From: a virus
IMG/VR virus record: IMGVR_UViG_3300031566_000025
Span: 1-64,000 of that record
Reading direction: 5' to 3' (one strand)
DNA length: 64,000 bases
Shown: positions 7,868 through 16,659 of the stretch, piece by piece
How positions within the stretch are numbered: position 1 is the first letter of the stretch
Layout: each line of letters begins with the position of its first letter
The notes under the pieces: generated by a model
What the model was told of the DNA's origin: nothing
The model's input: the letters and a program-made list of their open reading frames with translations, nothing else
The model's database searches: none
Translations under genes and position numbers: made by a program

Positions 7868-8677
7868 ATGCAAATAGATACTTTCATGACAATTGGAAAA
7901 AATCATAAAGTTTGTGAAGATTATATATTATCAGGAATGAATCCAATACCTTATATTATAATCTCTGATGGGTGCTCATCTTCAAAAGGAACTGATATGG
8001 GTGCAAGATTATTATGCTTTCTATCACAACAATATATTAGATTCAGAGCATCTTCAACTAATCACTTTGAACCAGATCATGATGAAATGGGTTTGTGGAT
8101 CATTCATAATGCAGAGTTGGTTGGCAAGCAACTTGGTCTTCCAAAAAATGCTTTAGATGCAACTTTAATTATTGGTTATCAATATACAGAAGATATTATC
8201 AAAGTTCATTTCTATGGAGATGGTTGTGTCATTCACTTTAGACCAAACTATGGATCAATTGAAATAATTGAATACTCAAAGAATGCCCCATACTATCTTT
8301 CGTATAAGATTGATGATGAAAGGCATAACTTATATCATAGCATGAACCAACAAAGAATAATCAAAACTTATCTAATAGAACCAGAGTATGTAGAAATTTG
8401 CAATCCTTATGATAATAATAAAAGTGTTTTTAATTTTGGTCTTAGTGAAATAGATAGTGGTTTATTAATTGCATCTGACGGATTAGCATCTTTTATTAAA
8501 GATGAAGAAGGAGTTATTCCATTTCCTTCCTTTGTTAAAAATTTCTTTGCTTTCAAAACAACAAAAGGTGAATTTCTTAAACGACGTGCCAATAAAGAAC
8601 TTATAACATTAGCAAAGGATGGAATTTATAATTATGATGATCTTTCAATTGGCGCATTCCTTCTGGGGAGCGAATAA
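7868..8677 (+). CDS. PP2C-family protein phosphatase
   Basis: 269 residues with PP2C hallmarks: CEDYIL near residue 16, IISDGCSSSKGTDMGA (metal-binding DG), FYGDGCVIHF, IASDGLASF and the C-terminal YDDLSIGAF (ddDs block). It would remove phosphate from Ser/Thr in a Mg/Mn-dependent way. Its stop overlaps the start codon of the kinase gene (TAATG), so the opposing enzymes are translationally coupled. Best match in concept: the PP2C of TerY-P/YegK systems. Confidence 0.85.
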   Translation: MQIDTFMTIGKNHKVCEDYILSGMNPIPYIIISDGCSSSKGTDMGARLLCFLSQQYIRFRASSTNHFEPDHDEMGLWIIHNAELVGKQLGLPKNALDATLIIGYQYTEDIIKVHFYGDGCVIHFRPNYGSIEIIEYSKNAPYYLSYKIDDERHNLYHSMNQQRIIKTYLIEPEYVEICNPYDNNKSVFNFGLSEIDSGLLIASDGLASFIKDEEGVIPFPSFVKNFFAFKTTKGEFLKRRANKELITLAKDGIYNYDDLSIGAFLLGSE

Positions 8678-10368
8678 TGAAAATAATAGTAAATGGTAAG
8701 GTTATCAACTTAAGTCAGAAAGATTTTGTTGCTAAAGGTGGAGAAGCTATGGTCTTCAACATAGGGGATGTTGCATATAAAGTATATGAAGATTTAAAGA
8801 AGATGGTTCCAGAAGCAAAATTAAAGGAATTATCAACACTGTCAAGTCCAAATATAGTTTCTCCAAAAGATTTAATTTATAACACAAAAAAACAGGTTGC
8901 TGGTTTTACAATGGCATGGTTAGGAACAGATATGCCTGCTTTATGTAAACTCTTCACCACAGGGTTTAGAAAGGCAAATCAAATTACAAATGATCAAACA
9001 TTAGAATTAGTTGAAAATATTAAAGAGAAAACCATATACATTCATGAGAATAACTTCCTAATTGTCGATGGAAATGAGCTTAATTACATGGTCGATAAGG
9101 ACTTTGTAACACCATATTTCATTGATGTAAATGCCTGGAAGACTCCAAGTTTTCCTCCAACAGCAATCATGCCTTCTATTCGTGATTATAGATCAAAGAT
9201 TTTCTCATCCTTAACTGATTGGTTTTCATTTGCAATCATAAGTTTTCAGTTGTTTATTGGAATGCATCCTTTTAAAGGAAAACATCCCAATTATCCAGAT
9301 AGAGATTTTGAATCTAGGGTAAAAAATTGTATATCAGTTTTAAATCCTCAGACTAAAACTACACCTAATATTAGAGATTTTGGTTTAATTCCAACATCCT
9401 ATATGGATTGGTATTTAAAACTATTTGAAAAAGGAGAAAGATTACCACCACCATTAAAAGCAGGTCAAATCGGGCAAGTTAAAACTAGAATTATTTTAGT
9501 TAGCAACACAGATAATTTTCACATTAAAGAACTATTAACGTTTAAGTCAGATATTATATTTCACAATGTTGTGAATAATAAACAAATAACTAAAACCCAA
9601 AATCATCTACACATTGACAAAGAAAAATATAAAGTTTCACCTGATGTTGAGGTTATATTAACACCCATGGAAGGAATTCCAATCTTTATAAAAATTGAAG
9701 GTGAATATGCAAAATTTCATTGTCCAGATATTAATTATAATCTTAAATCTATTGACATAAAATGTAATGAAAAAATGATAATCAACAATATATTATTTCT
9801 AAGAAATAGTGGAAAGCTTATTGAAATAGCTTTTTATGTATCAGGAAAAAATATATTAATTGGATCAAAAACCGTCTGGTCAATTGAACCCATTTCAAGT
9901 CAAATACTTAGTGGTGTTATACATCAAAGTATTTTGGGCAAATCATTTATTACTATTCCTTTACCAACATATCATAAGAGCTCATCAATTGTTAAAAAAA
10001 TTCCAGAGTTTGATGATTATAAAGTCATTGATGGAAAACATCAAAATAGAATTTGTATGTTTACCTTATATAAAAATGATGAATATAGCAGAGCAACACT
10101 CACATTTGATGACTCTTATAATAGGTATAAAATAGATATTAAAGAAGGAATAGACTATACACCAATCAACTTTATTGTTTTAGACAATGGAATTTGTATA
10201 TCAATCACAGATGATGATGCAGTTGAAATATTTTTGAATAAAATTGACAAACCTGATGTAAAAAGAATAGAAGATCCAGAAATCAACTCTGTGATGAAAC
10301 TATGTAATGATGGCGTTCAAGTAAGAGTATTTAAAGGAGAGAAACTTTTTGCAATTAAAATGAGGTAA
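8677..10368 (+). CDS. Protein kinase-like protein (YegI/TerY-P class) with C-terminal extension
   Basis: Residues ~15-265 form a kinase-like domain: glycine-rich AKGGEAMVF (19-27), Lys35 in VAYKVYE, catalytic-loop Asp131 and Asn136 in VDGNELNYMV, and metal-binding Asp150 in FIDVNAW. The HRD His is absent and the loop is short, as in the divergent kinases paired with PP2C and vWA proteins. Residues ~270-563 are beta-rich, possibly a sensor or propeller-like region, with no family recognised. No membrane segment. It would phosphorylate Ser/Thr on a partner, perhaps the vWA proteins. Confidence 0.8.
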   Translation: MKIIVNGKVINLSQKDFVAKGGEAMVFNIGDVAYKVYEDLKKMVPEAKLKELSTLSSPNIVSPKDLIYNTKKQVAGFTMAWLGTDMPALCKLFTTGFRKANQITNDQTLELVENIKEKTIYIHENNFLIVDGNELNYMVDKDFVTPYFIDVNAWKTPSFPPTAIMPSIRDYRSKIFSSLTDWFSFAIISFQLFIGMHPFKGKHPNYPDRDFESRVKNCISVLNPQTKTTPNIRDFGLIPTSYMDWYLKLFEKGERLPPPLKAGQIGQVKTRIILVSNTDNFHIKELLTFKSDIIFHNVVNNKQITKTQNHLHIDKEKYKVSPDVEVILTPMEGIPIFIKIEGEYAKFHCPDINYNLKSIDIKCNEKMIINNILFLRNSGKLIEIAFYVSGKNILIGSKTVWSIEPISSQILSGVIHQSILGKSFITIPLPTYHKSSSIVKKIPEFDDYKVIDGKHQNRICMFTLYKNDEYSRATLTFDDSYNRYKIDIKEGIDYTPINFIVLDNGICISITDDDAVEIFLNKIDKPDVKRIEDPEINSVMKLCNDGVQVRVFKGEKLFAIKMR

Positions 10369-10370
10369 TT

Positions 10371-10604
10371 ATGTTTAATCACACACTTATACTTTTTGTG
10401 GTTGTTGTTTTAATAATATCAATTTTAGGTTGGCAAAATTCATCCAATAGGATACTAAAAATCGTATTATCGAAATATGAATGGACTCTATATGCCAAAA
10501 GTTTAAAAAGACTAATCCCTGGATATTCAGTTTATTATTTATACAAATGGAAAAGACAAGTCAAAAGAGAAACCAAAAAACAAAAATTGAAAGGGATGTT
10601 ATGA
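10371..10604 (+). CDS. Small membrane-anchored basic protein
   Basis: 77 residues: an N-terminal transmembrane helix (about residues 4-24) and a strongly basic remainder (KWKRQVKRETKKQKLK). It starts 2 bases after the kinase gene and its TGA overlaps the next ATG. Position suggests co-expression with the kinase. Function unknown. Confidence 0.55.
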   Translation: MFNHTLILFVVVVLIISILGWQNSSNRILKIVLSKYEWTLYAKSLKRLIPGYSVYYLYKWKRQVKRETKKQKLKGML

Positions 10605-10912
10605 AAATTGTTGATAAAGAGGACATACCAGAGGACGCAGTTGAAATGCATTTATACGATTGGCAAAATGTAATGATGCCAAGAGGATCTAGACAAAAAG
10701 AATCAATATATGAAATTATCTTCCCAAGATTGGTTGAATCATTCCTATCTTTCACTGATCCAAAATATGGTGACAATCCACATATTGAAGATTTATTAAA
10801 AACTATGTCTAAAAATCTTTTAGGTGAAATGCTCAACGCTTGGGAAGATTTTTTAAATAATCCAACGGTAGAAGAACGAATGTATGAAATTAAAAAAAGA
10901 AAGGAGATTTAA
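10601..10912 (+). CDS. Hypothetical acidic protein (103 aa)
   Basis: ATG 10601 is chosen over the longer frame from 10481 because it has SD AAAGGGA and forms an ATGA overlap with the previous gene. Soluble and acidic (DKEDIPEDAVE near the start). No family recognised. Confidence 0.55.
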   Translation: MKIVDKEDIPEDAVEMHLYDWQNVMMPRGSRQKESIYEIIFPRLVESFLSFTDPKYGDNPHIEDLLKTMSKNLLGEMLNAWEDFLNNPTVEERMYEIKKRKEI

Positions 10913-10914
10913 AA

Positions 10915-11247
10915 ATGGTAACCTTTATAGAAAATGGAGTTATAGATCCACATAAGGTCAAAATCGTTCCAATCCCTAAAGGAGTTATGGAAGCTGATGA
11001 ATTAAAAGTAATTCAAATTATGAAAGTTGAAAAATTAAAGATCATGCATAAATTATGGGACCAGATCGGTATGGAGCTTCTATTTTGGCCAATTATATTA
11101 GATCAAGATTATGAAGTTATAAGTGGAATATGCGAAGTAGCATTTGCTCGCCAAAAAAATGTAGAGCAAATATCATTTAAAAGATATAACTTAACCAAAG
11201 AGGATAAAATCAGATTTTTGCCTCATGTACACATATTCAAAAAATAA
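10915..11247 (+). CDS. ParB-like fold protein, short and apparently degenerate
   Basis: 110 residues aligning with the N-terminal part of the next gene: GVIDPHKVK versus GYIEPNKVK, and FWPIILDQDYEVISG versus FPIVLDQDDRVPDG. The GxHR signature of ParB/sulfiredoxin-like domains is lost here (ISGICEVAFA). It looks like a duplicated copy that lost the nucleotide-binding or catalytic site and may act as a partner or inhibitor of the intact protein. Confidence 0.6.
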   Translation: MVTFIENGVIDPHKVKIVPIPKGVMEADELKVIQIMKVEKLKIMHKLWDQIGMELLFWPIILDQDYEVISGICEVAFARQKNVEQISFKRYNLTKEDKIRFLPHVHIFKK

Positions 11248-11281
11248 AAGAATAGATTAAAAAAAGAAAGGAGAAAAGAAA

Positions 11282-12268
11282 ATGACTAAAACAAAAGTGG
11301 TTACAAGAAAGAAAAAAATGGCAAAAATAACAACAGGCACCACAAAATTACCATTTCCAACTAATCTACCTTCTAAACATATAAATATGAGCCTTATGGA
11401 AAAAGGTTATATTGAACCAAATAAAGTCAAAATGGATCTTCCTTTTCAAAGAGATGAGGAACCTAATAGAATGAAATATCTTCTTGAGTCATTCGAAGCT
11501 TTAGGTATGTATGATGAAGCTTTTCCAATTGTATTAGATCAAGATGATAGGGTTCCAGATGGAACACATCGAATCATTATGGCGAAGCTTAAAAATTTAC
11601 CATTAATACCATATATTAGATATCACTTTGCAACCCAATTGGATAGATTAAAATATTTTCATATAGCACAGAGACACCCACAAGGTATGAAAGCAAGGGA
11701 TGAATTATATGCTTATAAGCTTGGTCAGCACGCATATGCGGAACTATTATATTCTTTATGTGGACAAAACGCTCCTACCTTATGTTCCACTTGCAGCGAT
11801 TTAAAGATGAATCAAGACTCAAAGATGTCAAATTCAAATATCAAAGTTGTACATCTTTGTTATATGGTTAATTACATAGTTCTTGGTTCAAAAACAAGTT
11901 GGGCGAGAACCCTGGCTGATACTCTGTATAAAAAATCCCTTCCGCATTTAAATGAGAAATCATATAAAATGAATTGTCAAAAAATCGACGATTTTTTACG
12001 ATTTTTTCTAAACTCAACCGGATGGGATATATCAAAAAAGGATCTAAGGTTTAAAGAGCATTTTATTTTAGCTTTTATTGAACTTTACACAGAACATCTG
12101 ATGCCTGATTCAAAATTCAAACTAAAAGGAGAAAAGAAAAGAATTGAAGGTATACTGAAAAGATATCGAATTATTTCTGAAGTGGTTACCAATCATAGGT
12201 TTGTCATTGTACAAAAATTATTAAAGGAGATAAATGGCACGAAAGGGCCAGAAAAATGTTATATCTAA
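11282..12268 (+). CDS. ParB/Srx-like N-terminal domain protein
   Basis: Residues ~30-120 carry a ParB-like block: FPIVLDQDDRVPDGTHRIIMAK, with the GTHR motif matching the GxHR of ParB CTPase/nuclease-type domains. The C-terminal ~200 residues contain a cysteine group (LCGQNAPTLCSTC) and end in a helical basic region. SD AAAGGAG lies upstream. A chromosome-partitioning ParB is unlikely without ParA; phage members are often DNA-binding or modification cofactors. Confidence 0.65.
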   Translation: MTKTKVVTRKKKMAKITTGTTKLPFPTNLPSKHINMSLMEKGYIEPNKVKMDLPFQRDEEPNRMKYLLESFEALGMYDEAFPIVLDQDDRVPDGTHRIIMAKLKNLPLIPYIRYHFATQLDRLKYFHIAQRHPQGMKARDELYAYKLGQHAYAELLYSLCGQNAPTLCSTCSDLKMNQDSKMSNSNIKVVHLCYMVNYIVLGSKTSWARTLADTLYKKSLPHLNEKSYKMNCQKIDDFLRFFLNSTGWDISKKDLRFKEHFILAFIELYTEHLMPDSKFKLKGEKKRIEGILKRYRIISEVVTNHRFVIVQKLLKEINGTKGPEKCYI

Positions 12269-12297
12269 TTTAAAATTTAAAAAGAAAGGAAATAGAT

Positions 12298-12849
12298 ATG
12301 TCAATAATTCAATACATCATCAAAAAAACCAGGAAGGAGCTTTTCATAACACAGGACATAAGCATTATTAAACAAAGAGTTGAAAGAATAAGACTCGGAG
12401 CAGAAAATAAACTTGAAAATCCCTGGATACCTTATGACAAAACTATGAAAGATATTTACTATTATAAAGAAAAAATAGGAGTTATGTATGCAGATGTTCT
12501 TCCAAAGTGGCCAGACAGAGTTATCATTGGTTATAGTCTATGTAATACTGGATTCGATATCTGGAATTATGTTGGAAACGGAAAAAGATACGAAAAAAAT
12601 TTTGGTATAAAAATTGCACGTGAAAGAGCAGAAAAATGGTCAGAATATGAGGATCCCCCTTTTACTTCTAATAAATATCTATTATTATCAAATCAGGTTC
12701 CCGATTCTATAAGAGATGACCTTATAAGATTCATTGACCGATGTATGAGCTATTATAAAGATAAAGAACTAACATACTGGGCAAAAGATCTTATGGGTTT
12801 AACAGTTACCCCTGCAATTTTTCTAGATACCGACAGAGAAATCATCTAG
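12298..12849 (+). CDS. Hypothetical protein (183 aa)
   Basis: SD AAAGGAA precedes ATG. Rich in aromatic and charged residues (CNTGFDIWNYVGNGKRYEK), no signal or membrane segment, no motif recognised. Ends in TAG. Part of the same + strand run as the ParB-like genes. Confidence 0.55.
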   Translation: MSIIQYIIKKTRKELFITQDISIIKQRVERIRLGAENKLENPWIPYDKTMKDIYYYKEKIGVMYADVLPKWPDRVIIGYSLCNTGFDIWNYVGNGKRYEKNFGIKIARERAEKWSEYEDPPFTSNKYLLLSNQVPDSIRDDLIRFIDRCMSYYKDKELTYWAKDLMGLTVTPAIFLDTDREII

Positions 12850-12865
12850 TCAATTAAGATATAAA

Positions 12866-13105
12866 ATGACAAGAGAAGAGGTCCAAACCTTAAGACATGG
12901 TCTATATCTTATTCACTGGAAAAATGGTGAAAAATCATTAGCAGCAGTTGGAAGTAAATATAATGGTGATAAATGGATATGCTGCACCAACTGGACAAGT
13001 GCAGAATATAAAGGAACTGATAGTCATTCTCAAAAAATATGGAATAATGTTGAAAAGGTGGGGGTAATATCTATTGATGAAAAAGGAAACTTCAAAAATG
13101 GTTGA
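12866..13105 (+). CDS. Hypothetical protein (79 aa)
   Basis: Short soluble protein (contains HWKNGEKSLAAVGSKYNGDKW) resembling the compact beta-rich small proteins common in phage early regions. SD is weak. It overlaps the start of the following gene by 8 bases. Confidence 0.5.
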   Translation: MTREEVQTLRHGLYLIHWKNGEKSLAAVGSKYNGDKWICCTNWTSAEYKGTDSHSQKIWNNVEKVGVISIDEKGNFKNG

Positions 13106-13481
13106 TAAATACATTTATAAAGTTATCAAAGGAAGAACCAGAATGAGTGCCATAATTAATGGTCGTAGTAAATATGGAAGACTCTATAAAAAAGGTGAAA
13201 CTGTTTATGCTGAACCAGACACACTCGGCATAATGTGTTTTAAAACTAAAGAAGAAGCAGTAAATTTTTCTATGGATTTATCCGGATGGAATTATCATCA
13301 CACTAAAAATTTTAAGGTGGTTAGAGTCAAACCAATTGGAAAAAGGAAAAAAATAGATTATATCTCTAAATTTTTAACAAGCAATTGCTTAGATAATTTC
13401 TATTCAAATGTTAGAGAAACTGTTATGGCAACAGCTCCCAATGGAACCATTGGATATCCTGGTGTGTTTGTTGTAGATTGA
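13098..13481 (+). CDS. Hypothetical protein (127 aa)
   Basis: ATG 13098 is preferred (AAAGGA 11 bases upstream, overlap ATGGTTGA with the previous stop); an upstream in-frame ATG at 13074 would add eight residues. Basic protein with a repeated GR(S/T) pattern, no family recognised. Last gene before the terminator closing the left + strand block. Confidence 0.55.
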   Translation: MVDKYIYKVIKGRTRMSAIINGRSKYGRLYKKGETVYAEPDTLGIMCFKTKEEAVNFSMDLSGWNYHHTKNFKVVRVKPIGKRKKIDYISKFLTSNCLDNFYSNVRETVMATAPNGTIGYPGVFVVD

Positions 13482-13499
13482 TTTATCATCTACAGCGGG

Positions 13500-13542
13500 A
13501 AAAGACTTGAGTTATTGAGATCCCAAACTCAAGTCTTTTTTT
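13500..13542 (+). terminator. Rho-independent terminator
   Basis: A 14-bp perfect stem, AAAAGACTTGAGTT against AACTCAAGTCTTTT, with a 12-base loop, followed by more T. It ends the + strand block; read from the other strand it also finishes in a short U-run, so it probably works on both convergent units. Confidence 0.9.
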
Positions 13543-13593
13543 ATTCTAAATTATTAATTTCAAAGTTCAAAAGCTTAAACACTACTTGGTAGA

Positions 13594-13767
13594 TCATATA
13601 AAAAGTTTTATTTTTTCATCTTTATAAATAGTTCTATCTGATAATTTTCCATTTTTTGTTGCTTTTCCGTTGCAATATTTACATATTATTACTTCTCTAT
13701 CAATATGTGGGGGTAGAGATAATGAAGTTAATTTCATACAATCGCTGCACTTATATTCATGTATCAT
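13594..13767 (-). CDS. Small zinc-ribbon protein (57 aa)
   Basis: Between the two convergent terminators the - strand holds a 57-codon frame starting MIHEYKCSDCMKL, with a second pair ICKYCNG about 20 residues later. This CxxC...CxxC spacing is that of a compact zinc ribbon. Only a weak SD (GGA) is visible. A bacterial-type zinc-ribbon regulator or RNA-binding protein is plausible. Confidence 0.55.
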   Translation of the reverse strand: MIHEYKCSDCMKLTSLSLPPHIDREVIICKYCNGKATKNGKLSDRTIYKDEKIKLFI

Positions 13768-13783
13768 TCCATATAAAAGTGAC

Positions 13784-13836
13784 GAAAAAAAGACCTGAAC
13801 AGGTCAAAGGAGGTAACCAAAAACCCTGTTCAGGTC
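13784..13836 (-). terminator. Rho-independent terminator after the capsid gene
   Basis: On the - strand GACCTGAACAGG pairs with CCTGTTCAGGTC (12 bp) and is followed by a run of seven T. It lies 22 bases after the major capsid stop codon. The loop is ~20 bases. Confidence 0.85.
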
Positions 13837-13857
13837 TTCCCGCCGGACACTAACTGA

Positions 13858-15312
13858 TTATGCACCAATAGATAGAGTTGCAATACCATTACTTCTAACA
13901 AGTGCAGTCGCATAACGACTCAAGATTGTTAGAGAAGGTGTGTAACCCAAAGGATACGGATGCAAAACTGCTGGGACATAAGGAGCGTAGAAATAAATAG
14001 CTTTCAGTTCTTCTACTGGTTTGTAGACCATAACCATTGTACCTTGTGTGACAACGGCAGATGTTAGAACTTTCCACTTTCCACCAGCAACTGTAGCTGA
14101 TCTATATCCCACATCTCCATCCACACTTGATGTTCCAGTGTAGTTGAATGTCTGTAGGTCTTCAAGGATAGCAACATCTAGGGGGTTAGCAAGAATGGTA
14201 TTTCCTGCATCAATGTTGGTATCTGTATAGATCTGACCAGATAGTTGATTCAGTACTGGGATGATATTTTCATGCCAATACTTTGTTCCCCATGTATAAG
14301 CGGTTGGTGGGGTACGAGTAAATGATCCTGCGTGCGAAGCAGCATTCAGACGTGTATTTGCTGTAATCAATGCATTGATGATTTCTCTATCAATGTCTAG
14401 AGCAACTTGTTGACCCAGAATGTTTACGATTTCAGCTTGCATAGAAACATCAAACAGAGCTCGCATATCTTGCTCCATATTGACAGTCCAGTTTGCGCTG
14501 ATCTGTCTGTCTCTTGCATACAGTCTTACCTTATCTACGTTTAGAGTAACTGATGGGTTCACTCTATTTTCTTCCAGTGAAATTGTCACTGTGTAACGTA
14601 CATATGTAACAGTACCGGTAGCACTAGAAATATCCACTGTACCATTCAAGTAATCAACTTTACCGGAAACAACATCTGCTGATCCTACTGTAACACTTTG
14701 TGAGAAATGTCCTTCAACAGCTGGTAGAATAGACACTGATGTCCATGCTGTACCGTCTGCTGAAACTGCTGTGATCTCAAAATCTCTTTCAAGATGAGCT
14801 TGTGTACTTGTCAATGTTGGACTAGCTGTTGCGAGAACATCATAAGAAGAACTCGGAACCGGAATTGAAGCAGCAACAGGTGTTCCAAATGCAACACCCT
14901 GAGAAATATCATTTGATGTTACAGGAGCATCATATGTGCTTGAACTGTTTGATGGAGTAAACTTTGCTTTGATGAAAGCTTTGATTGTTTCTGGTTTATC
15001 CATTGGTGATACAGTTACAGCTTCTTTTGCAACTAGTTTGGGGTAGAAAACACGAAGAATAGGTAATGTTAATGTTTCATAAGGATTGATCTGAAACATT
15101 GAATTTTCTAACAGATTAATTCTTGTATTTTCTGCAAGTACTAAAAATTGTTCACGATCTCTTTTGTTCTCAATTGATTCTGCCAATCCTGTAGCATATG
15201 CTTCAAATGCTGCATCGTCGACTAATACAGCTCGAAGATTGCCAGGTTTACTTGGGTCTACGCCACTAATTTTTTTGGTTGTAGCATAAACCTCTTGAAG
15301 TAATTCTTTCAT
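13858..15312 (-). CDS. Major capsid protein (T4 gp23-like)
   Basis: 484 residues, the last gene of the head operon and the only one just before a strong terminator, typical for the most abundant product. An N-terminal helical region (ending near MFQINPYETLTLPILRVFYP) would be removed by the prohead protease; a Ser/Thr-rich inserted domain (~residues 115-250) precedes the HK97-type core (ARDRQISANWTVNMEQDMRA, ALDIDREIINALI). The C-terminus has the PSLTILSRYATALVR block typical of gp23-like proteins. SD AGGAGGAAGG lies upstream. Confidence 0.85.
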   Translation of the reverse strand: MKELLQEVYATTKKISGVDPSKPGNLRAVLVDDAAFEAYATGLAESIENKRDREQFLVLAENTRINLLENSMFQINPYETLTLPILRVFYPKLVAKEAVTVSPMDKPETIKAFIKAKFTPSNSSSTYDAPVTSNDISQGVAFGTPVAASIPVPSSSYDVLATASPTLTSTQAHLERDFEITAVSADGTAWTSVSILPAVEGHFSQSVTVGSADVVSGKVDYLNGTVDISSATGTVTYVRYTVTISLEENRVNPSVTLNVDKVRLYARDRQISANWTVNMEQDMRALFDVSMQAEIVNILGQQVALDIDREIINALITANTRLNAASHAGSFTRTPPTAYTWGTKYWHENIIPVLNQLSGQIYTDTNIDAGNTILANPLDVAILEDLQTFNYTGTSSVDGDVGYRSATVAGGKWKVLTSAVVTQGTMVMVYKPVEELKAIYFYAPYVPAVLHPYPLGYTPSLTILSRYATALVRSNGIATLSIGA

Positions 15313-15419
15313 AAAATCCTTCCTCCTAATAATTTTTTAATAACGTTATTAAAAATCGAGACACTGATCTCAAGTCTTTCAATTATGTTCTAAATTTTTT
15401 TAAGAAAGAGTTTTCAACT

Positions 15420-15488
15420 TTTATAGGCAAAATTTATAGGCAGGATTAAGTTAGAATCTTATTTTCTTTTGACGCTTAAGATTCTAAC
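15420..15488 (-). promoter_or_regulatory. Intergenic region upstream of the capsid gene
   Basis: The 176-base gap before the capsid gene holds, on the - strand, a hairpin (GTTAGAATCTT/AAGATTCTAAC, 15450-15488) just after the preceding stop codon, then two spaced copies of CCTATAAA (CCTATAAATTTTG and CCTATAAAAG). The TATAAA cores recall T4 late -10 elements. Further on, AGAACATAATTGAAA partly matches the promoter motif found elsewhere in this window. Probably a dedicated capsid promoter. Confidence 0.45.
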
Positions 15489-15902
15489 TCATTTTGAAAA
15501 TCGTTTAGTTATCGTTTTCAGTGTGTTTCCCAAATGAAAATCTATCTTTTCATCAGATAATTTATTAACTATCTTAAGTAAAATGATAGTTTCATGTTTT
15601 AAACTTCCTTCATAGACAAGTCCAGAAATAATCATCTTTTCTATTCTATCAAGTAGTTTCAATATCTTTTTAACTCGATTAAATTCTAACATTAATACTT
15701 GAAGACTTTCTTTATTTTCTTTTACTTCAAGTTTCTTTTTTTTATAGTCGTTTTCTAAATCCTTTGTAGAATTTAAATAACCACTATACATATCATCAAA
15801 AAGAGGATAAATATTAGAAATAATATTATCAGCTAATATAATTTTTGAATGATCAATATTTTCCTCAACAACATCCGGAATTTTAGTTCTTTCAACTATC
15901 AT
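15489..15902 (-). CDS. Coiled-coil head-region protein (137 aa)
   Basis: Charged helical protein; the centre (YKKKKLEVKENKESLQVLML) is predicted coiled coil. Start codon overlaps the stop of the preceding gene (ATGA). Position between protease and capsid genes suggests a head assembly or core role. No family recognised. Confidence 0.55.
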   Translation of the reverse strand: MIVERTKIPDVVEENIDHSKIILADNIISNIYPLFDDMYSGYLNSTKDLENDYKKKKLEVKENKESLQVLMLEFNRVKKILKLLDRIEKMIISGLVYEGSLKHETIILLKIVNKLSDEKIDFHLGNTLKTITKRFSK

Positions 15903-16189
15903 AATTCACTTCCTAATTGTTCTAAAAGTTCATTTTGTTTTGATTCAATATCTTCTTTTATTAAAGATATTCTTCTTTTCACATCCTCAATTAATTTTTC
16001 TGATTGACTTAAAAGATTCCCCTGTTTACCAACTCTATTTTTTATAGTATTAATCTTTTCTTCAACTGATTGCATATCATCTTTTAGTTTAAAATGTGGA
16101 TCAGTTTTACAAATTGAAAATATTCTATTAATTGCTTGTGGTAGCATTTCTTTTCTATAAGGAATATTATCTAATATTTCAATTTCCAT
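15899..16189 (-). CDS. Coiled-coil head-region protein (96 aa)
   Basis: Short helical protein with heptad-like leucine/isoleucine spacing (SQSEKLIEDVKRRISLIKED). Coupled to the following gene by a 4-base overlap. The pair may form a hetero-oligomeric coiled coil in prohead assembly (inference). Confidence 0.5.
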   Translation of the reverse strand: MEIEILDNIPYRKEMLPQAINRIFSICKTDPHFKLKDDMQSVEEKINTIKNRVGKQGNLLSQSEKLIEDVKRRISLIKEDIESKQNELLEQLGSEL

Positions 16190-16204
16190 TCATATATCCT
16201 TTCT

Positions 16205-16645
16205 TTATTCAGCATATTTTTGTTGTGAAAGCTGTTGAAATCTAGACTTAAGTGCTCCAGCTTCTCCACCAACCTTACTCATTTTTGCATGAAATTTTTG
16301 TTTGCACTTGTCTGGACTCTTAGTTTTCATACATTTATTTGAAGCTTGTTTAAGAGCATTTAATTGAGCATTTTTTCCAGCTGATTTAGCTCTTAACATG
16401 CATAATGCTTTCTCTTTGCCTGGTAAATCTTTACATTGTCTAGCTGCTTTTGTAAAGTAATTCTTATATAAATTAAATGCCATATTGAAAGCTGAAAAGA
16501 CACTAACTGCTGCCAGAACAGGTGCAAAACTCATTCCTGCTGCCCCAACTGCTGCAGTTGCTCCTCCTCCAGCTAAACCTGCAACAGTACTACCTCCAGG
16601 CACCTCTTGTAATTGAGTTAAGTATTCTTCAATAAATTCACTCAT
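16205..16645 (-). CDS. Head-region Cys-motif membrane-type protein (member 5 of paralogue family)
   Basis: 146 residues: a Gly/Ala-rich hydrophobic stretch (~residues 15-60), then FTKAARQCKDLPGKEKALC and KCMKTKSPDKCKQKF. The cysteine block aligns with those of the three ~185-aa proteins and the 216-aa protein encoded upstream, but the N-terminal domain differs. Possibly an internal head or core protein cleaved by the adjacent protease, with a hydrophobic segment that could insert into membrane on ejection. Confidence 0.6.
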   Translation of the reverse strand: MSEFIEEYLTQLQEVPGGSTVAGLAGGGATAAVGAAGMSFAPVLAAVSVFSAFNMAFNLYKNYFTKAARQCKDLPGKEKALCMLRAKSAGKNAQLNALKQASNKCMKTKSPDKCKQKFHAKMSKVGGEAGALKSRFQQLSQQKYAE

Positions 16646-16659
16646 CTTTTACCTCACTA

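Noticed and set aside
13656-13853. 65-aa + strand frame between the two terminators
   Set aside because: Overlaps the capsid terminator hairpin and lies opposite the zinc-ribbon gene, which has better coding features.
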